Source of the DNA: Bacilli bacterium
GTDB lineage: Bacteria; Bacillota_I; Bacilli_A; RF39; UBA660
Assembly (NCBI GenBank): GCA_017409785.1
Contig: JAFQSD010000001.1
Location: forward strand, 1 to 64,000
Length of the DNA: 64,000 bases
Direction: 5' to 3'
Part shown: positions 17,923 through 26,367 of the stretch, piece by piece
Numbering within the stretch: the first letter of the stretch is position 1
Layout of the letters: each line of letters begins with the position of its first letter
Made by a program: the position numbers and the translations under genes
The notes under the pieces: model-generated
What the model saw: the letters and a program-made list of their open reading frames with translations, nothing else
Told to the model about the DNA's origin: nothing
Databases searched by the model: none

Positions 17923-18372
17923 ATGAAAAAAAGAGCATTAATAACAACTTTAATAATAGTACTAGGAATAATATTACTAGTACTAGGAGTAATTTTAGGT
18001 TATGACAAAGATGTAGAAGTTAAACCTCCTAAAGATAATGATGAACAACAAGTTCATCCAGATTATCATGAATTAGGACCCCAATCTTTAAAAAATGATC
18101 AAATATTTGATAATATTAAATATACTCAAAATCACTTATCTACAACATCAAATACCTATGCAACATTTACATCAGTAGTATTTAATGAAACAGGAGTAGA
18201 TATAATACATCAAACAATAGAAATAGACTTTTATGATATAAATAATAATTTAATTGCAACTATGGTAAGTACTATTGAAAATCTAAAAGTAAATGAAAGC
18301 ACAGTTATTTATGCTATTGTAGAAAAAGATTTATCTACAGCCAATACATTTAAGGTAAGAAAAGTTAATTAA
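17923..18372 (+). CDS. Small membrane-anchored FxLYD-like protein
   Basis: 149 residues, starting 11 bases after the prepilin-like gene with AGAGGTGAT as ribosome site. It has an N-terminal signal anchor (residues 5-27, LITTLIIVLGIILLVLGVIL) and a polar linker. The C-terminal ~90-residue beta domain has the pattern FTSVVFNETG...IEIDFYDINNNLIAT..., typical of FxLYD-type extracytoplasmic domains. It is probably co-expressed with the prepilin-like protein and displayed outside the membrane. Family assignment is by pattern only. Confidence 0.6.
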   Translation: MKKRALITTLIIVLGIILLVLGVILGYDKDVEVKPPKDNDEQQVHPDYHELGPQSLKNDQIFDNIKYTQNHLSTTSNTYATFTSVVFNETGVDIIHQTIEIDFYDINNNLIATMVSTIENLKVNESTVIYAIVEKDLSTANTFKVRKVN

Positions 18373-18375
18373 CAA

Positions 18376-18402
18376 AAGTAGACTAATTAGTCTACTTTTT
18401 TC
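18376..18402 (+). terminator. Terminator after the FxLYD-like gene
   Basis: A perfect 22-base palindrome at 18376-18397 (AAGTAGACTAA and its complement) is followed by T's. Confidence 0.85.
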
Positions 18403-18431
18403 TTGAAATAAAGACCTAAAAAGTATACAAT
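18403..18431 (+). promoter_or_regulatory. Promoter of the second prepilin-like gene
   Basis: TTGAAA (18403-18408), 17-base spacer, TACAAT (18426-18431). Confidence 0.7.
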
Positions 18432-18462
18432 ATAAATGTATAAGAAGATAAGGATGTGTAGT

Positions 18463-21279
18463 ATGTTAAACAATAAAAAAGGTTTTACCTTAATTGAAAT
18501 TTTAGCAGCAATAACAATTCTAGGAATATTAATGGGAATTGCTATTGTCTCAGTAACAAAAGTAATTGAAAACGGAAAAAAGAAACATTATACAACAGCA
18601 GAAGCAAATATGGTTTTAGCTGGACAAAGTTATGTTCAACAAAATAGAGCTCAACTTCCTAAGGCGATCGGTCAAAAGAAAAAAATACCGATGTCTATGT
18701 TGATAGATAAAAATTATATTCAACCAATCAAGGATTATAGTGATAATGACTGTAATATGGCAGAGTCATACATTCAAGTATTTAAATATTCACAAAATGA
18801 TTATTCATATGTGTCATATCTTGAATGTCCAAACTATAATAGTCAAGAAAATATCAATGATATGACGCCGGAAATAAATGCCTCAATCGAAATTGATACA
18901 GATAATAGTAAGGCTAATGCCAAAATTACTATAACTGGAAATGATAAACTAATGAGTTACAGTTATATTATTTATCGTAATTCTAAAGAAGTTAAAAATA
19001 CTGGAAGCGTCGCAGTTAATGATTTTGCTGAAAGTAAATCAATTAACTTTTCTTTATCAGAATACACTCCAGGAGAAATCAAATTAGTTGTAACTGCTAC
19101 AAATACCTATGGAAACACAAAAACAAAAACAGTTACATCAAATGTACCAGATACAAAAAAACCAAAATGTGTTTATTTAGATACAGCAGATCAAGCTGAC
19201 AAAGAATGGACCTCAGAAAACAGAAAAATCACAGTAGGATGTGACGATGGAGAAACAGGTTCAGGTTGTACAAGAGAAACATATACAAAAACCTTTAAAT
19301 CTACAACAGATTATGATTACATAACAATTGAAGATGAAGATGGAAATAAAGAAAAATGTCGTGTAAGTGTCTTCGTTGATAAAACAGCCCCAAGTTGTAC
19401 AGACTCTGGAGATTCAAATAAATGGACAAGTGGAAACAGAACAATCAATTGGGGATGTAGTGATAGTCAATCAGGATGTGATGCAAGCTATTCTGGTGGC
19501 TCAACACCATTTACTACTACAACAAAAACAGCAACAATAGCTGCATATACAATAAAAGATAATGTTGGAAATACTAAAACATGCCCAGCAAGAACAGCCA
19601 ATGTATATGTAGATAAAACAGCCCCAAGTTGTACTGATTCAGGAGATTCAACAACATGGCAAAAAACTAATAGAACAATTAACTGGGGATGTAGTGATGG
19701 AACAAATCAATCAGGATGTGATTCTGATTATGATGGAGGCTCAACGCCATTTACAACTACAACAAAAACAGCGACAATATCAGCGTATACAATAAAAGAC
19801 AAAGTTGGAAATACAACAACATGTCCAGCAAGAACAGCCAATGTATATGTAGATAAAACAGCCCCAAGTTGTACTAATTCAGGTGATTCTACATCATGGA
19901 CAAATGGAAACAGAACAATCTATTGGGGATGTAGTGATGGAACAAATCAATCAGGATGTAATACAAGTTATTCCGGTGGCTCAACACCATTTACATCAAC
20001 AACAAAAACAGCAAGTATTGCAGCATATACAATCAAAGATAATGTAGGAAACTCAACAACATGTGATGCGAGAACAGCCAATGTATATGTAGATAAAACA
20101 GCTCCAACCTGTACTGATTCTGGTGATTCTACATCATGGACAAGTGGCAATAGAACAATCTATTGGGGCTGTAGTGATGGAACAAATCAATCAGGATGTA
20201 ATACAAGTTATTCTGGAGGCTCAACACCATTTACATCAACAACAAAAACATCTACCATTGCAGCATATACAATCAAAGATGCTGCAGGAAACACAACAAC
20301 ATGTGCAGCAAGAACAGCTAATGTATATGTAGATAAAACAGCACCAACAATTTCATCTATTTCTAACCCAACCGGTGGTGCTGCAACAGATACAGCTTTC
20401 TCATTAACGTTATATGGTTCTGATGGTCACTCAGGAATAGGAAAATGGAGATATAAATATGCTGCTTCGTCAACATGGACAGATTACTCATCTTCGAACA
20501 AATCACCATTTACAACAACTGCTTTCTCAGCAGTAAGAAACGAAGATGTATATATAAGCGTATGTGATGCAGTAGGAAATTGCTCATCACCGTCAACATC
20601 AAAAATATATATAGTAGCAGATTTATGTGCTAGTACAACAACAACCTGGTCAAATACATGGGGAGCATGTACTTCTTCAACAGGAGCAACATGTGGTGCG
20701 GGAACTCAAACAATGTCAGGTACAAAATATAGTACAATCAACACATCTCACTCATGTGGATCCGATAGTAAATCACAAGCATGTGATTTAGGCTCATGTA
20801 CAACACCAGTAAATGAGACGAAATATAGTGGATGTGACTCATATTACATTACTACATGTACAGGCGATACATGTACATATACTGAAAAGAATGGTAGACC
20901 AGAAACTGGTACAATATCATATAGTGCAGCAGTAGATACAATGAGTTCTTCATGTAACAAAAACTTCTGTAGTGCCAACTTAAATAGTACGAACGGAACG
21001 TACACATACTACTCAATTAGTAACTGTACAGTTTCAAGTTTTGGAGTTACAGCTGGAAATAATTGTTCAAAAGGAAGTAAGACAGGATCAAATACATTCA
21101 CTGTTAATATTTCATCAGCACCATCAACTGGAAAATGTCCAATTTGGGTTGAGACAAATGAACCATATAGAATTGCCAGTGGTGTAATTAAATATAGTGG
21201 TTCATGGAATACATATTATTGTGGTGAAGATAAGTTCTGTCCAGATTCTGGATGCAGCAGATGGTGTGTAAGTAAATAA
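18463..21279 (+). CDS. Giant prepilin-like surface protein with tandem Ig-like repeats
   Basis: The preferred start is ATG 18463 with AAGGA eight bases upstream; the frame is also open from ATG 18436. 938 residues. Leader MLNNKKG7, then F8TLIE12 and the same hydrophobic helix as the gene at 15476. The pseudopilin-like head is followed by a chain of Ig-like modules, four of which are near-identical ~80-residue tandem copies (DKTAPSCTDSGDS ... TIKDNVGN ... ARTANVYV). One more Ig-like module, one TSP1-like Cys-rich repeat (from about 20626) and a Cys-rich C-terminus follow. It is a paralogue of the upstream giant protein with a different repeat mix. Surface display through a prepilin-type pathway is inferred. 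Confidence 0.8.
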   Translation: MLNNKKGFTLIEILAAITILGILMGIAIVSVTKVIENGKKKHYTTAEANMVLAGQSYVQQNRAQLPKAIGQKKKIPMSMLIDKNYIQPIKDYSDNDCNMAESYIQVFKYSQNDYSYVSYLECPNYNSQENINDMTPEINASIEIDTDNSKANAKITITGNDKLMSYSYIIYRNSKEVKNTGSVAVNDFAESKSINFSLSEYTPGEIKLVVTATNTYGNTKTKTVTSNVPDTKKPKCVYLDTADQADKEWTSENRKITVGCDDGETGSGCTRETYTKTFKSTTDYDYITIEDEDGNKEKCRVSVFVDKTAPSCTDSGDSNKWTSGNRTINWGCSDSQSGCDASYSGGSTPFTTTTKTATIAAYTIKDNVGNTKTCPARTANVYVDKTAPSCTDSGDSTTWQKTNRTINWGCSDGTNQSGCDSDYDGGSTPFTTTTKTATISAYTIKDKVGNTTTCPARTANVYVDKTAPSCTNSGDSTSWTNGNRTIYWGCSDGTNQSGCNTSYSGGSTPFTSTTKTASIAAYTIKDNVGNSTTCDARTANVYVDKTAPTCTDSGDSTSWTSGNRTIYWGCSDGTNQSGCNTSYSGGSTPFTSTTKTSTIAAYTIKDAAGNTTTCAARTANVYVDKTAPTISSISNPTGGAATDTAFSLTLYGSDGHSGIGKWRYKYAASSTWTDYSSSNKSPFTTTAFSAVRNEDVYISVCDAVGNCSSPSTSKIYIVADLCASTTTTWSNTWGACTSSTGATCGAGTQTMSGTKYSTINTSHSCGSDSKSQACDLGSCTTPVNETKYSGCDSYYITTCTGDTCTYTEKNGRPETGTISYSAAVDTMSSSCNKNFCSANLNSTNGTYTYYSISNCTVSSFGVTAGNNCSKGSKTGSNTFTVNISSAPSTGKCPIWVETNEPYRIASGVIKYSGSWNTYYCGEDKFCPDSGCSRWCVSK
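19381..20334 (+). repeat. Four tandem Ig-like coding repeats (234, 240, 240, 240 bp)
   Basis: The border sequence AAAACAGC occurs at 19381, 19615, 19855, 20095 and 20335. Units share long identical stretches, such as the block around TATGTAGATAAAACAGC, so copy number could change by recombination in frame. Confidence 0.9.
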
Positions 21280-21293
21280 TAAATGGAGGATAT

Positions 21294-22139
21294 ATGGAAC
21301 TAAATAAATTTAATAGATTTTTGAAAATATTTATAGTTGTATTAACTACTATATTAGTTATTTCCATTATTGGACTTATTTTGGTAAATCAAGAAGAACC
21401 ACTAGAAATAAATGACTGCGTTAAAAAAGGCAATATCTGCTCTGCAGATGAAATATATAAAGGTGTAGAAGTAGAAATCGCTGTTAATGATAAAACAAAA
21501 CAGCGTTTCTACGTTATTTCCAATGACGAAAAAGAAATGACTTTAATGATGAACAAAAATATTGCTCCAAAAGTTGATTGGCATGATAATTTAATAAATA
21601 TATATGGACCAGACATTGCTTTAATTGAATTAAGCGAACGAACAAAATCATGGGATAATATATCGCTAATTTCCAACTTTAGTTATGATGATACTGGAAA
21701 AATATTATTTGAAACAAAGTGCCAAGGGGAAATTAAAGAACCAAATTATGACTGTTCAAACACAAAAATACCTGCTAGAGGTTATTATGGATTAAAAATT
21801 ATAAATGGAGAACTAATACAAAAAGCAAATGTTGTAGACAATCCGTTAGAAGATACTCTTTCTACAAACATGAGGGCGAGACTAGTCACAGTTGAGGAAA
21901 TTGATAATTTAGTTGTAAATAATGAACTACCAAAGTGGCTATTATCTAACTTAAATGAAAAGGAAGGTTATTGGACATTAACATCATCAATAGCTATGAA
22001 AAATAATTATTGTCAAGGGGCATTAGCAATAGCCAACGTAAATAAAAAGCCATCAATAGAAAGTTTATTTGTTCAATCAGAATATGAAGAAGGCTTTGAA
22101 ATTGGAATAAGACCAGTAATAACAGTTAATAAAAAATAA
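21294..22139 (+). CDS. Membrane-anchored protein of unknown function in the pilin-like locus
   Basis: 281 residues, ribosome site GGAGG, 14 bases after the giant gene. An N-terminal signal anchor spans residues ~10-31 (IFIVVLTTILVISIIGLILV). The exterior part has the ordered motifs QRFYVISND, GYWTLTSS and a final GIRPVITV, resembling the DUF6273-type domains often found beside prepilin-like proteins in gut Bacillota. That family name is from memory and unverified. Four cysteines suggest disulphides outside the cell. It probably works with the protein encoded upstream. Confidence 0.6.
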   Translation: MELNKFNRFLKIFIVVLTTILVISIIGLILVNQEEPLEINDCVKKGNICSADEIYKGVEVEIAVNDKTKQRFYVISNDEKEMTLMMNKNIAPKVDWHDNLINIYGPDIALIELSERTKSWDNISLISNFSYDDTGKILFETKCQGEIKEPNYDCSNTKIPARGYYGLKIINGELIQKANVVDNPLEDTLSTNMRARLVTVEEIDNLVVNNELPKWLLSNLNEKEGYWTLTSSIAMKNNYCQGALAIANVNKKPSIESLFVQSEYEEGFEIGIRPVITVNKK

Positions 22140-22162
22140 ACAGACGTAAAAGTCTGTTTTTT
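22138..22162 (+). terminator. Terminator closing the pilin-like locus
   Basis: AAACAGAC (22138-22145) pairs with GTCTGTTT (22152-22159), then T's. Confidence 0.85.
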
Positions 22163-22163
22163 A

Positions 22164-22193
22164 TTGAAACTATCTATTAAAAAGTAGTATAAT
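22164..22193 (+). promoter_or_regulatory. Promoter of the VanY-TruB fusion gene
   Basis: TTGAAA (22164-22169), 18-base spacer, TATAAT (22188-22193), about 25 bases before the start. Confidence 0.75.
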
Positions 22194-22217
22194 TAAGAGG
22201 CCAAAGAGGTGATGTAA

Positions 22218-23615
22218 GTGACTAATACAACTCTAATTAACAAAGATAATAAAATTAAAGAATCTTTTTATAAAAAAGTAAACTTTATTGATATAAAAGA
22301 TATCGATGGAAATGATACTAAAATAGAAAAAGAAACATATGAGAATTATCTAGAACTACAAGAATTCTTAAAAACAAAAAATATTATTATTGGAATTGAT
22401 TCAGCATATCGCAGTGAACAAAGACAATCTGAACTTTATCAAGAATTTATTGAGAGGTATGGAAAGGAATATGCTGATAAAATAGTAGCACCTGTAGGAA
22501 CAAGTGAACATCATTCTGGACTAGCCATAGACTTAGCTTTAAAAAGTAATAATGAATATCTAGATGCAGATATGGTTCATGAAGACCAAGAACCAATATA
22601 TAAAGAAGTGCATAAACACTTAAAAGACTTTGGTTTTATTTTAAGATATCCAGAAGGTAAAGAACACATCACAGGATACCCCTATGAACCATGGCATATC
22701 CGTTATGTAGGAAAATTTGTTGCCAAAATAATTTATGAAAAAAACTATACACTAGAAGAATATCTAACTGACTTTAGTGGAATCATCTTAGTTAATAAAG
22801 AAAAAGATATGACATCATTTGATGTTGTAAATGAAATTAGTCATTTATTTGGAATAAAAAGAGTAGGACATACAGGAACACTTGATCCTCTTGCAGAAGG
22901 AGTCCTACTAGTGGCTATTGGTAAAGCCACAAAAGTAGTAGAACTACTAACAGCTACATATAAAGAATATATTGCAACAGTAAAACTAGGTATTAAAACA
23001 GATACTCTTGATATTACTGGTAAAGTATTAGAACAAAATGAAGTACCTAACTTAGAAAATTTAGATGAAGTACTTAATAGTTTTAAAAAGACATATCTAC
23101 AAGAAGTACCAATATATTCAGCAGTAAAAGTTAATGGTAAAAAGTTATATGAATATGCTAGAAATAATGAACAAGTAGAACTACCAAAAAAAACAGTAAC
23201 AATTAAGGAAATAGAACTTCTAGATAAAACTGAAGATACATTTAAATTTAAAACACTTGTATCAAAAGGATGTTACATAAGAAGTCTAATCAACGACATT
23301 GGAAATGAATTAAATACATACGCTACAATGACAGAACTAACTAGAACAAAACAAGGTAAAGTTTCAATAGAAGAAACTAAAACTCTAAAAGATATAAAAA
23401 ATGGTAATTTTAAAATATATGAAATAGATGAAGTTTTAGAAATCCCCGTTATTGTAGTGGACTCTGTTCAAGAACAAAAAATTAGAACAGGACAAAAAAT
23501 AAATAACGATTATAACATTAAAGAAAAGGTAATATTTAAGGACCAAAATAATTTCATATTAGGAATATATGAATCAAAAGAAGGACTTTTAAGTGTTTGG
23601 AAAAACTTTGTATAA
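22218..23615 (+). CDS. truB: VanY-like carboxypeptidase fused to TruB pseudouridine-55 synthase
   Basis: A continuous 465-codon frame, GTG start at 22218 with AGAGGTGAT upstream. Residues 1-~185 are a VanY/peptidase M15B domain: SAYRSEQRQ, the zinc motif S96EHHSGLAID105 (His98, Asp105) and E157PWH160. Residues 188-465 are a complete TruB: GIILVNKEKDMTSFDVV, the catalytic GHTGTLDPLAEG (Asp223), Y-x-A-V-K-V-N-G-K, and a C-terminal PUA-like part. TruB makes pseudouridine 55 in tRNA; VanY trims D-Ala-D-Ala ends outside the cell. There is no signal peptide, so the peptidase half would be cytoplasmic. No stop, start or frameshift lies at the junction. Confidence 0.9.
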   Translation: MTNTTLINKDNKIKESFYKKVNFIDIKDIDGNDTKIEKETYENYLELQEFLKTKNIIIGIDSAYRSEQRQSELYQEFIERYGKEYADKIVAPVGTSEHHSGLAIDLALKSNNEYLDADMVHEDQEPIYKEVHKHLKDFGFILRYPEGKEHITGYPYEPWHIRYVGKFVAKIIYEKNYTLEEYLTDFSGIILVNKEKDMTSFDVVNEISHLFGIKRVGHTGTLDPLAEGVLLVAIGKATKVVELLTATYKEYIATVKLGIKTDTLDITGKVLEQNEVPNLENLDEVLNSFKKTYLQEVPIYSAVKVNGKKLYEYARNNEQVELPKKTVTIKEIELLDKTEDTFKFKTLVSKGCYIRSLINDIGNELNTYATMTELTRTKQGKVSIEETKTLKDIKNGNFKIYEIDEVLEIPVIVVDSVQEQKIRTGQKINNDYNIKEKVIFKDQNNFILGIYESKEGLLSVWKNFV

Positions 23616-23626
23616 TAAGCTTTTAC

Positions 23627-23655
23627 TTTACTTTTTAGCCATAATATGATATAAT
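23627..23655 (+). promoter_or_regulatory. Promoter of the J-domain/LysM gene
   Basis: TTTACT (23627-23632), 17-base spacer, TATAAT (23650-23655) preceded by TGA (extended -10). The run through 23668 is nearly identical to that at 61666-61689 upstream of an unrelated gene. Confidence 0.75.
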
Positions 23656-23686
23656 ATGTCCACATATGAAAAAGGGGAGATTGAAT

Positions 23687-25036
23687 ATGGAAAATTTTGA
23701 AGGGTTTATAGATTATTATAAAATTTTAGGTGTGGATCGAAATGCTAGCGAAGAAGAAATAAAGGCTGCATATAGAGCAATGGCAAAAAAATATCACCCA
23801 GACCGTAATCCAGGTGATGACGAAGCTGCTCGAATAATGCAACAAGTTAACGCTGCATACGATGAAATTGGAAATGAATCAAAAAATAATAATAGAGTAC
23901 AATACAATAGAAAATACGATCAATACTATGCACAAAAACGTGCCCAAGAAGCAGAAAGAGCAAGAAGACAACAAGAAGCTGAATGGCAACGTCAACATCG
24001 TGCCCAAGAAGCAGAAAGACAACGTCAACAACGTAGTCAACACTCAAGTCAACGTGGATCACAATCAGGTCAAACACAATATAAAAGAGCTGCTTCGCGT
24101 TCAGGATATCATGGTAATGATTCTTCAAGTAAAAGATCTTCACAAACAGGTGCTAAGCACACTCAAAGTGGATTTAAATCAGCATTTGCCGATATAAGAA
24201 CAGCTTGGAAAGAAGTTCGTGAAGAAGAAAAGAAAATGCCATTCTTAAAAAGACATAGAAAAATAAATGGTGAAATCTACCGTAACATGTACAAAGAAAA
24301 TGGAAACGGTTTTGATGACTTCATTTATATTATCAAGAATGGTTCAATTCACGTTGCAATGGAAACATTATGGCAATTAGAGAAATTGACACATATTACT
24401 GAAGATTCAATTCCAAAATACGTAATCCGAAACCGTGCCTTGGCATATGCTCTAGTTTTAACAATGATTTTTTCTGGAGCAATAGCAAAAACTAATGATA
24501 ATGTATCTACTCCAACTAATGGAACATCAATTTCTCAACAAAAACAAGAAGAAAATCCAGGAGATATTGAAATTGATGATGGTACATATCAAGAAGAACA
24601 ACAAAGACAAGAAGAAGCAAAAGCTGAAAGAGATTACGTTGTTACACGTACATATGTAGTTCAACCAGGCGATTTCTTATCAGTTTTAGCAGTAGATGCT
24701 AATACTTCTGTAGAAGAAATTATGCGTTTAAATAATATAGAATCAGCAGATCACATTAAGTATGGAACAACATTATATATTCCATATGTAATTGATGGAG
24801 AAGATTTAAAATATGCAACAGTAGCAGCTTATTATGCACCAGGAACAGATATTAACGAATTTGCTAAAAAATATGGTACTGATGCAGCTTCAATTTATGC
24901 TTTAAACTATGAAGCATACGAAGATGGAAAACCTATTAGTGATACACTATTAGTTCCAACATGGGCTACACAAAGTGAAATAAAAGAACAAAAAGATACA
25001 CAAGCTAAAACTTATACTTATGGAAATAATCAATAA
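23687..25036 (+). CDS. J-domain / transmembrane / LysM protein
   Basis: Start ATG 23687 with AGGGGAG. 449 residues. The N-terminal J-domain (residues ~6-70: [30 protein letters not shown] with the HPD signature) would recruit DnaK. A Gln/Arg/Ser-rich linker (~75-160) and a basic soluble region follow. A single membrane helix lies near 250-268 ([17 protein letters not shown]), then an acidic linker, a LysM domain ([20 protein letters not shown] ... YGTTLYIP, ~317-363) and a second, degenerate LysM-like copy ending LLVPTW. The expected topology is J-domain inside, LysM outside on peptidoglycan. This combination is not a standard DnaJ form. Confidence 0.85.
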   Translation: MENFEGFIDYYKILGVDRNASEEEIKAAYRAMAKKYHPDRNPGDDEAARIMQQVNAAYDEIGNESKNNNRVQYNRKYDQYYAQKRAQEAERARRQQEAEWQRQHRAQEAERQRQQRSQHSSQRGSQSGQTQYKRAASRSGYHGNDSSSKRSSQTGAKHTQSGFKSAFADIRTAWKEVREEEKKMPFLKRHRKINGEIYRNMYKENGNGFDDFIYIIKNGSIHVAMETLWQLEKLTHITEDSIPKYVIRNRALAYALVLTMIFSGAIAKTNDNVSTPTNGTSISQQKQEENPGDIEIDDGTYQEEQQRQEEAKAERDYVVTRTYVVQPGDFLSVLAVDANTSVEEIMRLNNIESADHIKYGTTLYIPYVIDGEDLKYATVAAYYAPGTDINEFAKKYGTDAASIYALNYEAYEDGKPISDTLLVPTWATQSEIKEQKDTQAKTYTYGNNQ

Positions 25037-25041
25037 GATAA

Positions 25042-25073
25042 AAAACGGAATTAAAAATTAATTTCGTTTTTTT
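25042..25073 (+). terminator. Terminator of the J-domain/LysM gene
   Basis: AAAACGGAATTA (25042-25053) pairs with TAATTTCGTTTT (25059-25070) with one G-U, then T's. Confidence 0.85.
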
Positions 25074-25164
25074 GTGTAAACTTCTAAAAAAATTAGTATC
25101 AACTGACTTTATCATGAAAAAAATATATAGTATAATGGTTTAAGAAAGATAGGGTTGTGATTAA

Positions 25165-26121
25165 ATGTTAGAGGTAATATTTTTAATAATTGGTTTTATC
25201 ATGATTATTAAAGCTAGCGACGTACTAGTTGATGCAGCATCATCTATAGCAACAAAATTTAATGTACCAAAAATGTTAATAGCCTTAACAATTGTTTCTT
25301 TTGGTACATGTGCTCCAGAAGTAGCCATCTCATTTAATAGCGTTATGGCAAAAAATGGAACCATGGCCTTTGCCAATGTTATAGGAAGCTGTATTGTCAA
25401 CGTCTTTTTAATCGTTGGCTTAGCCGCAATTGTTAAAGATATTAAAGTAAAACATAACACAGTAAAAAAAGAAATACCAATTCTCTTACTGGTAACTACA
25501 TCATTCTCTGTCTTAATGCTAGATAGTTTATTTAATAGTAGAAATCCCAATGTTTTCTCAAGAGCAGACGGAATTGTTTTAATTTTATTATTCTTCATGT
25601 TCGTTGCATATCTAATTCAATTATTCCGTGGAAGGGCCGTTGAAGAAGCAGAGGAATCAGTTGAAATAAAATATGACAATATATTTATAGCAATTACATT
25701 ATTAGTATTATCAATAGTAATGATTTGTATGAGTAGTGATGTCATTGTTGATAATGCCACAAAGATTGCTCAAGCAATCGGAATAAGTGAAAAAGTAATT
25801 ACAATGACAGCTATAGTTATTGGTACATCATTACCAGAACTAATGTTAACAGTATCATCCGCTAAAAAAGGTGAATTTGATATGACAATTGGTAATATCG
25901 TTGGAACAAACATTTTTAACGTATGTATTGTTTTAGGTTTACCAGTAGCAATATATGGAGATATTCTATTACAAAATTTCTCAGTTGTAGATATTCTTGT
26001 AGTATTCCTATCATCATTAGATTTGTTCCTATTTGCTAGAAGTGAAAGAACTATATCTAAAAAAGAAGGAATATTAATGCTTTTAATATTTATTGTTTAT
26101 TACACATACTTATTTATTTAG
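25165..26121 (+). CDS. Ca2+/Na+ exchanger family membrane protein (CaCA, YrbG-like)
   Basis: 318 residues, about ten membrane helices in two inverted halves. Each half has the alpha-repeat signature: GTCAPEVAISFNSVMAKNG in the first, and GTSLPELMLTVSSA followed by IGNIVGTNIFN in the second. The acidic residues in both repeats, needed for ion binding, are present. It likely exports calcium using sodium or protons across the cytoplasmic membrane. The start at 25165 follows a weak GGGTTGTG site. It opens an operon continuing into DUF1292 and the LRR-transglutaminase gene (12-base gap, then 4-base overlap). Confidence 0.88.
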   Translation: MLEVIFLIIGFIMIIKASDVLVDAASSIATKFNVPKMLIALTIVSFGTCAPEVAISFNSVMAKNGTMAFANVIGSCIVNVFLIVGLAAIVKDIKVKHNTVKKEIPILLLVTTSFSVLMLDSLFNSRNPNVFSRADGIVLILLFFMFVAYLIQLFRGRAVEEAEESVEIKYDNIFIAITLLVLSIVMICMSSDVIVDNATKIAQAIGISEKVITMTAIVIGTSLPELMLTVSSAKKGEFDMTIGNIVGTNIFNVCIVLGLPVAIYGDILLQNFSVVDILVVFLSSLDLFLFARSERTISKKEGILMLLIFIVYYTYLFI

Positions 26122-26133
26122 AAAGAGATTATT

Positions 26134-26367
26134 ATGAAAGATTTAATTGAAATAACAGACAAAAATAATAAAACAAGAAAGGTTGAATTAATCACAAAAT
26201 TCAATCTAGATGGCTTTAAATATAACTATATAATTTATAGAGAACTAGATAAAAGCCATACCTATATAGCTAAATATGAAGGAGAAAATATTGTAAACGT
26301 AAATACTGATTTATCTCCGGTAGAACTTAGTATGGCAGAAGTTATATACCGAGGTGTTAAAGAATGA
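26134..26367 (+). CDS. DUF1292-family small protein (YrzB-like)
   Basis: 77 residues: LIEITDKNNKTRKVELITKF, YNYIIYREL and a C-terminal EVIYRGVKE fit the DUF1292/YrzB pattern of a small beta-rich cytoplasmic protein whose role is unknown. Its TGA overlaps the ATG of the next gene by four bases (ATGA), implying translational coupling. Confidence 0.7.
   Translation: MKDLIEITDKNNKTRKVELITKFNLDGFKYNYIIYRELDKSHTYIAKYEGENIVNVNTDLSPVELSMAEVIYRGVKE

Noticed and set aside
19968-20332. Alternative-frame ORFs in the Ig-like repeats (minus strand 19968-20150, plus strand 20123-20332)
   Set aside because: They arise from the repeated, stop-poor codons of the Ig-like units and have no ribosome sites.
22700-22800. 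VanY-TruB fusion as a sequencing frameshift artefact
   Set aside because: Both domains are in the same frame with no stop, ribosome site or start codon between them and with normal codon use, so no single indel is needed to explain it. Resequencing would settle it.
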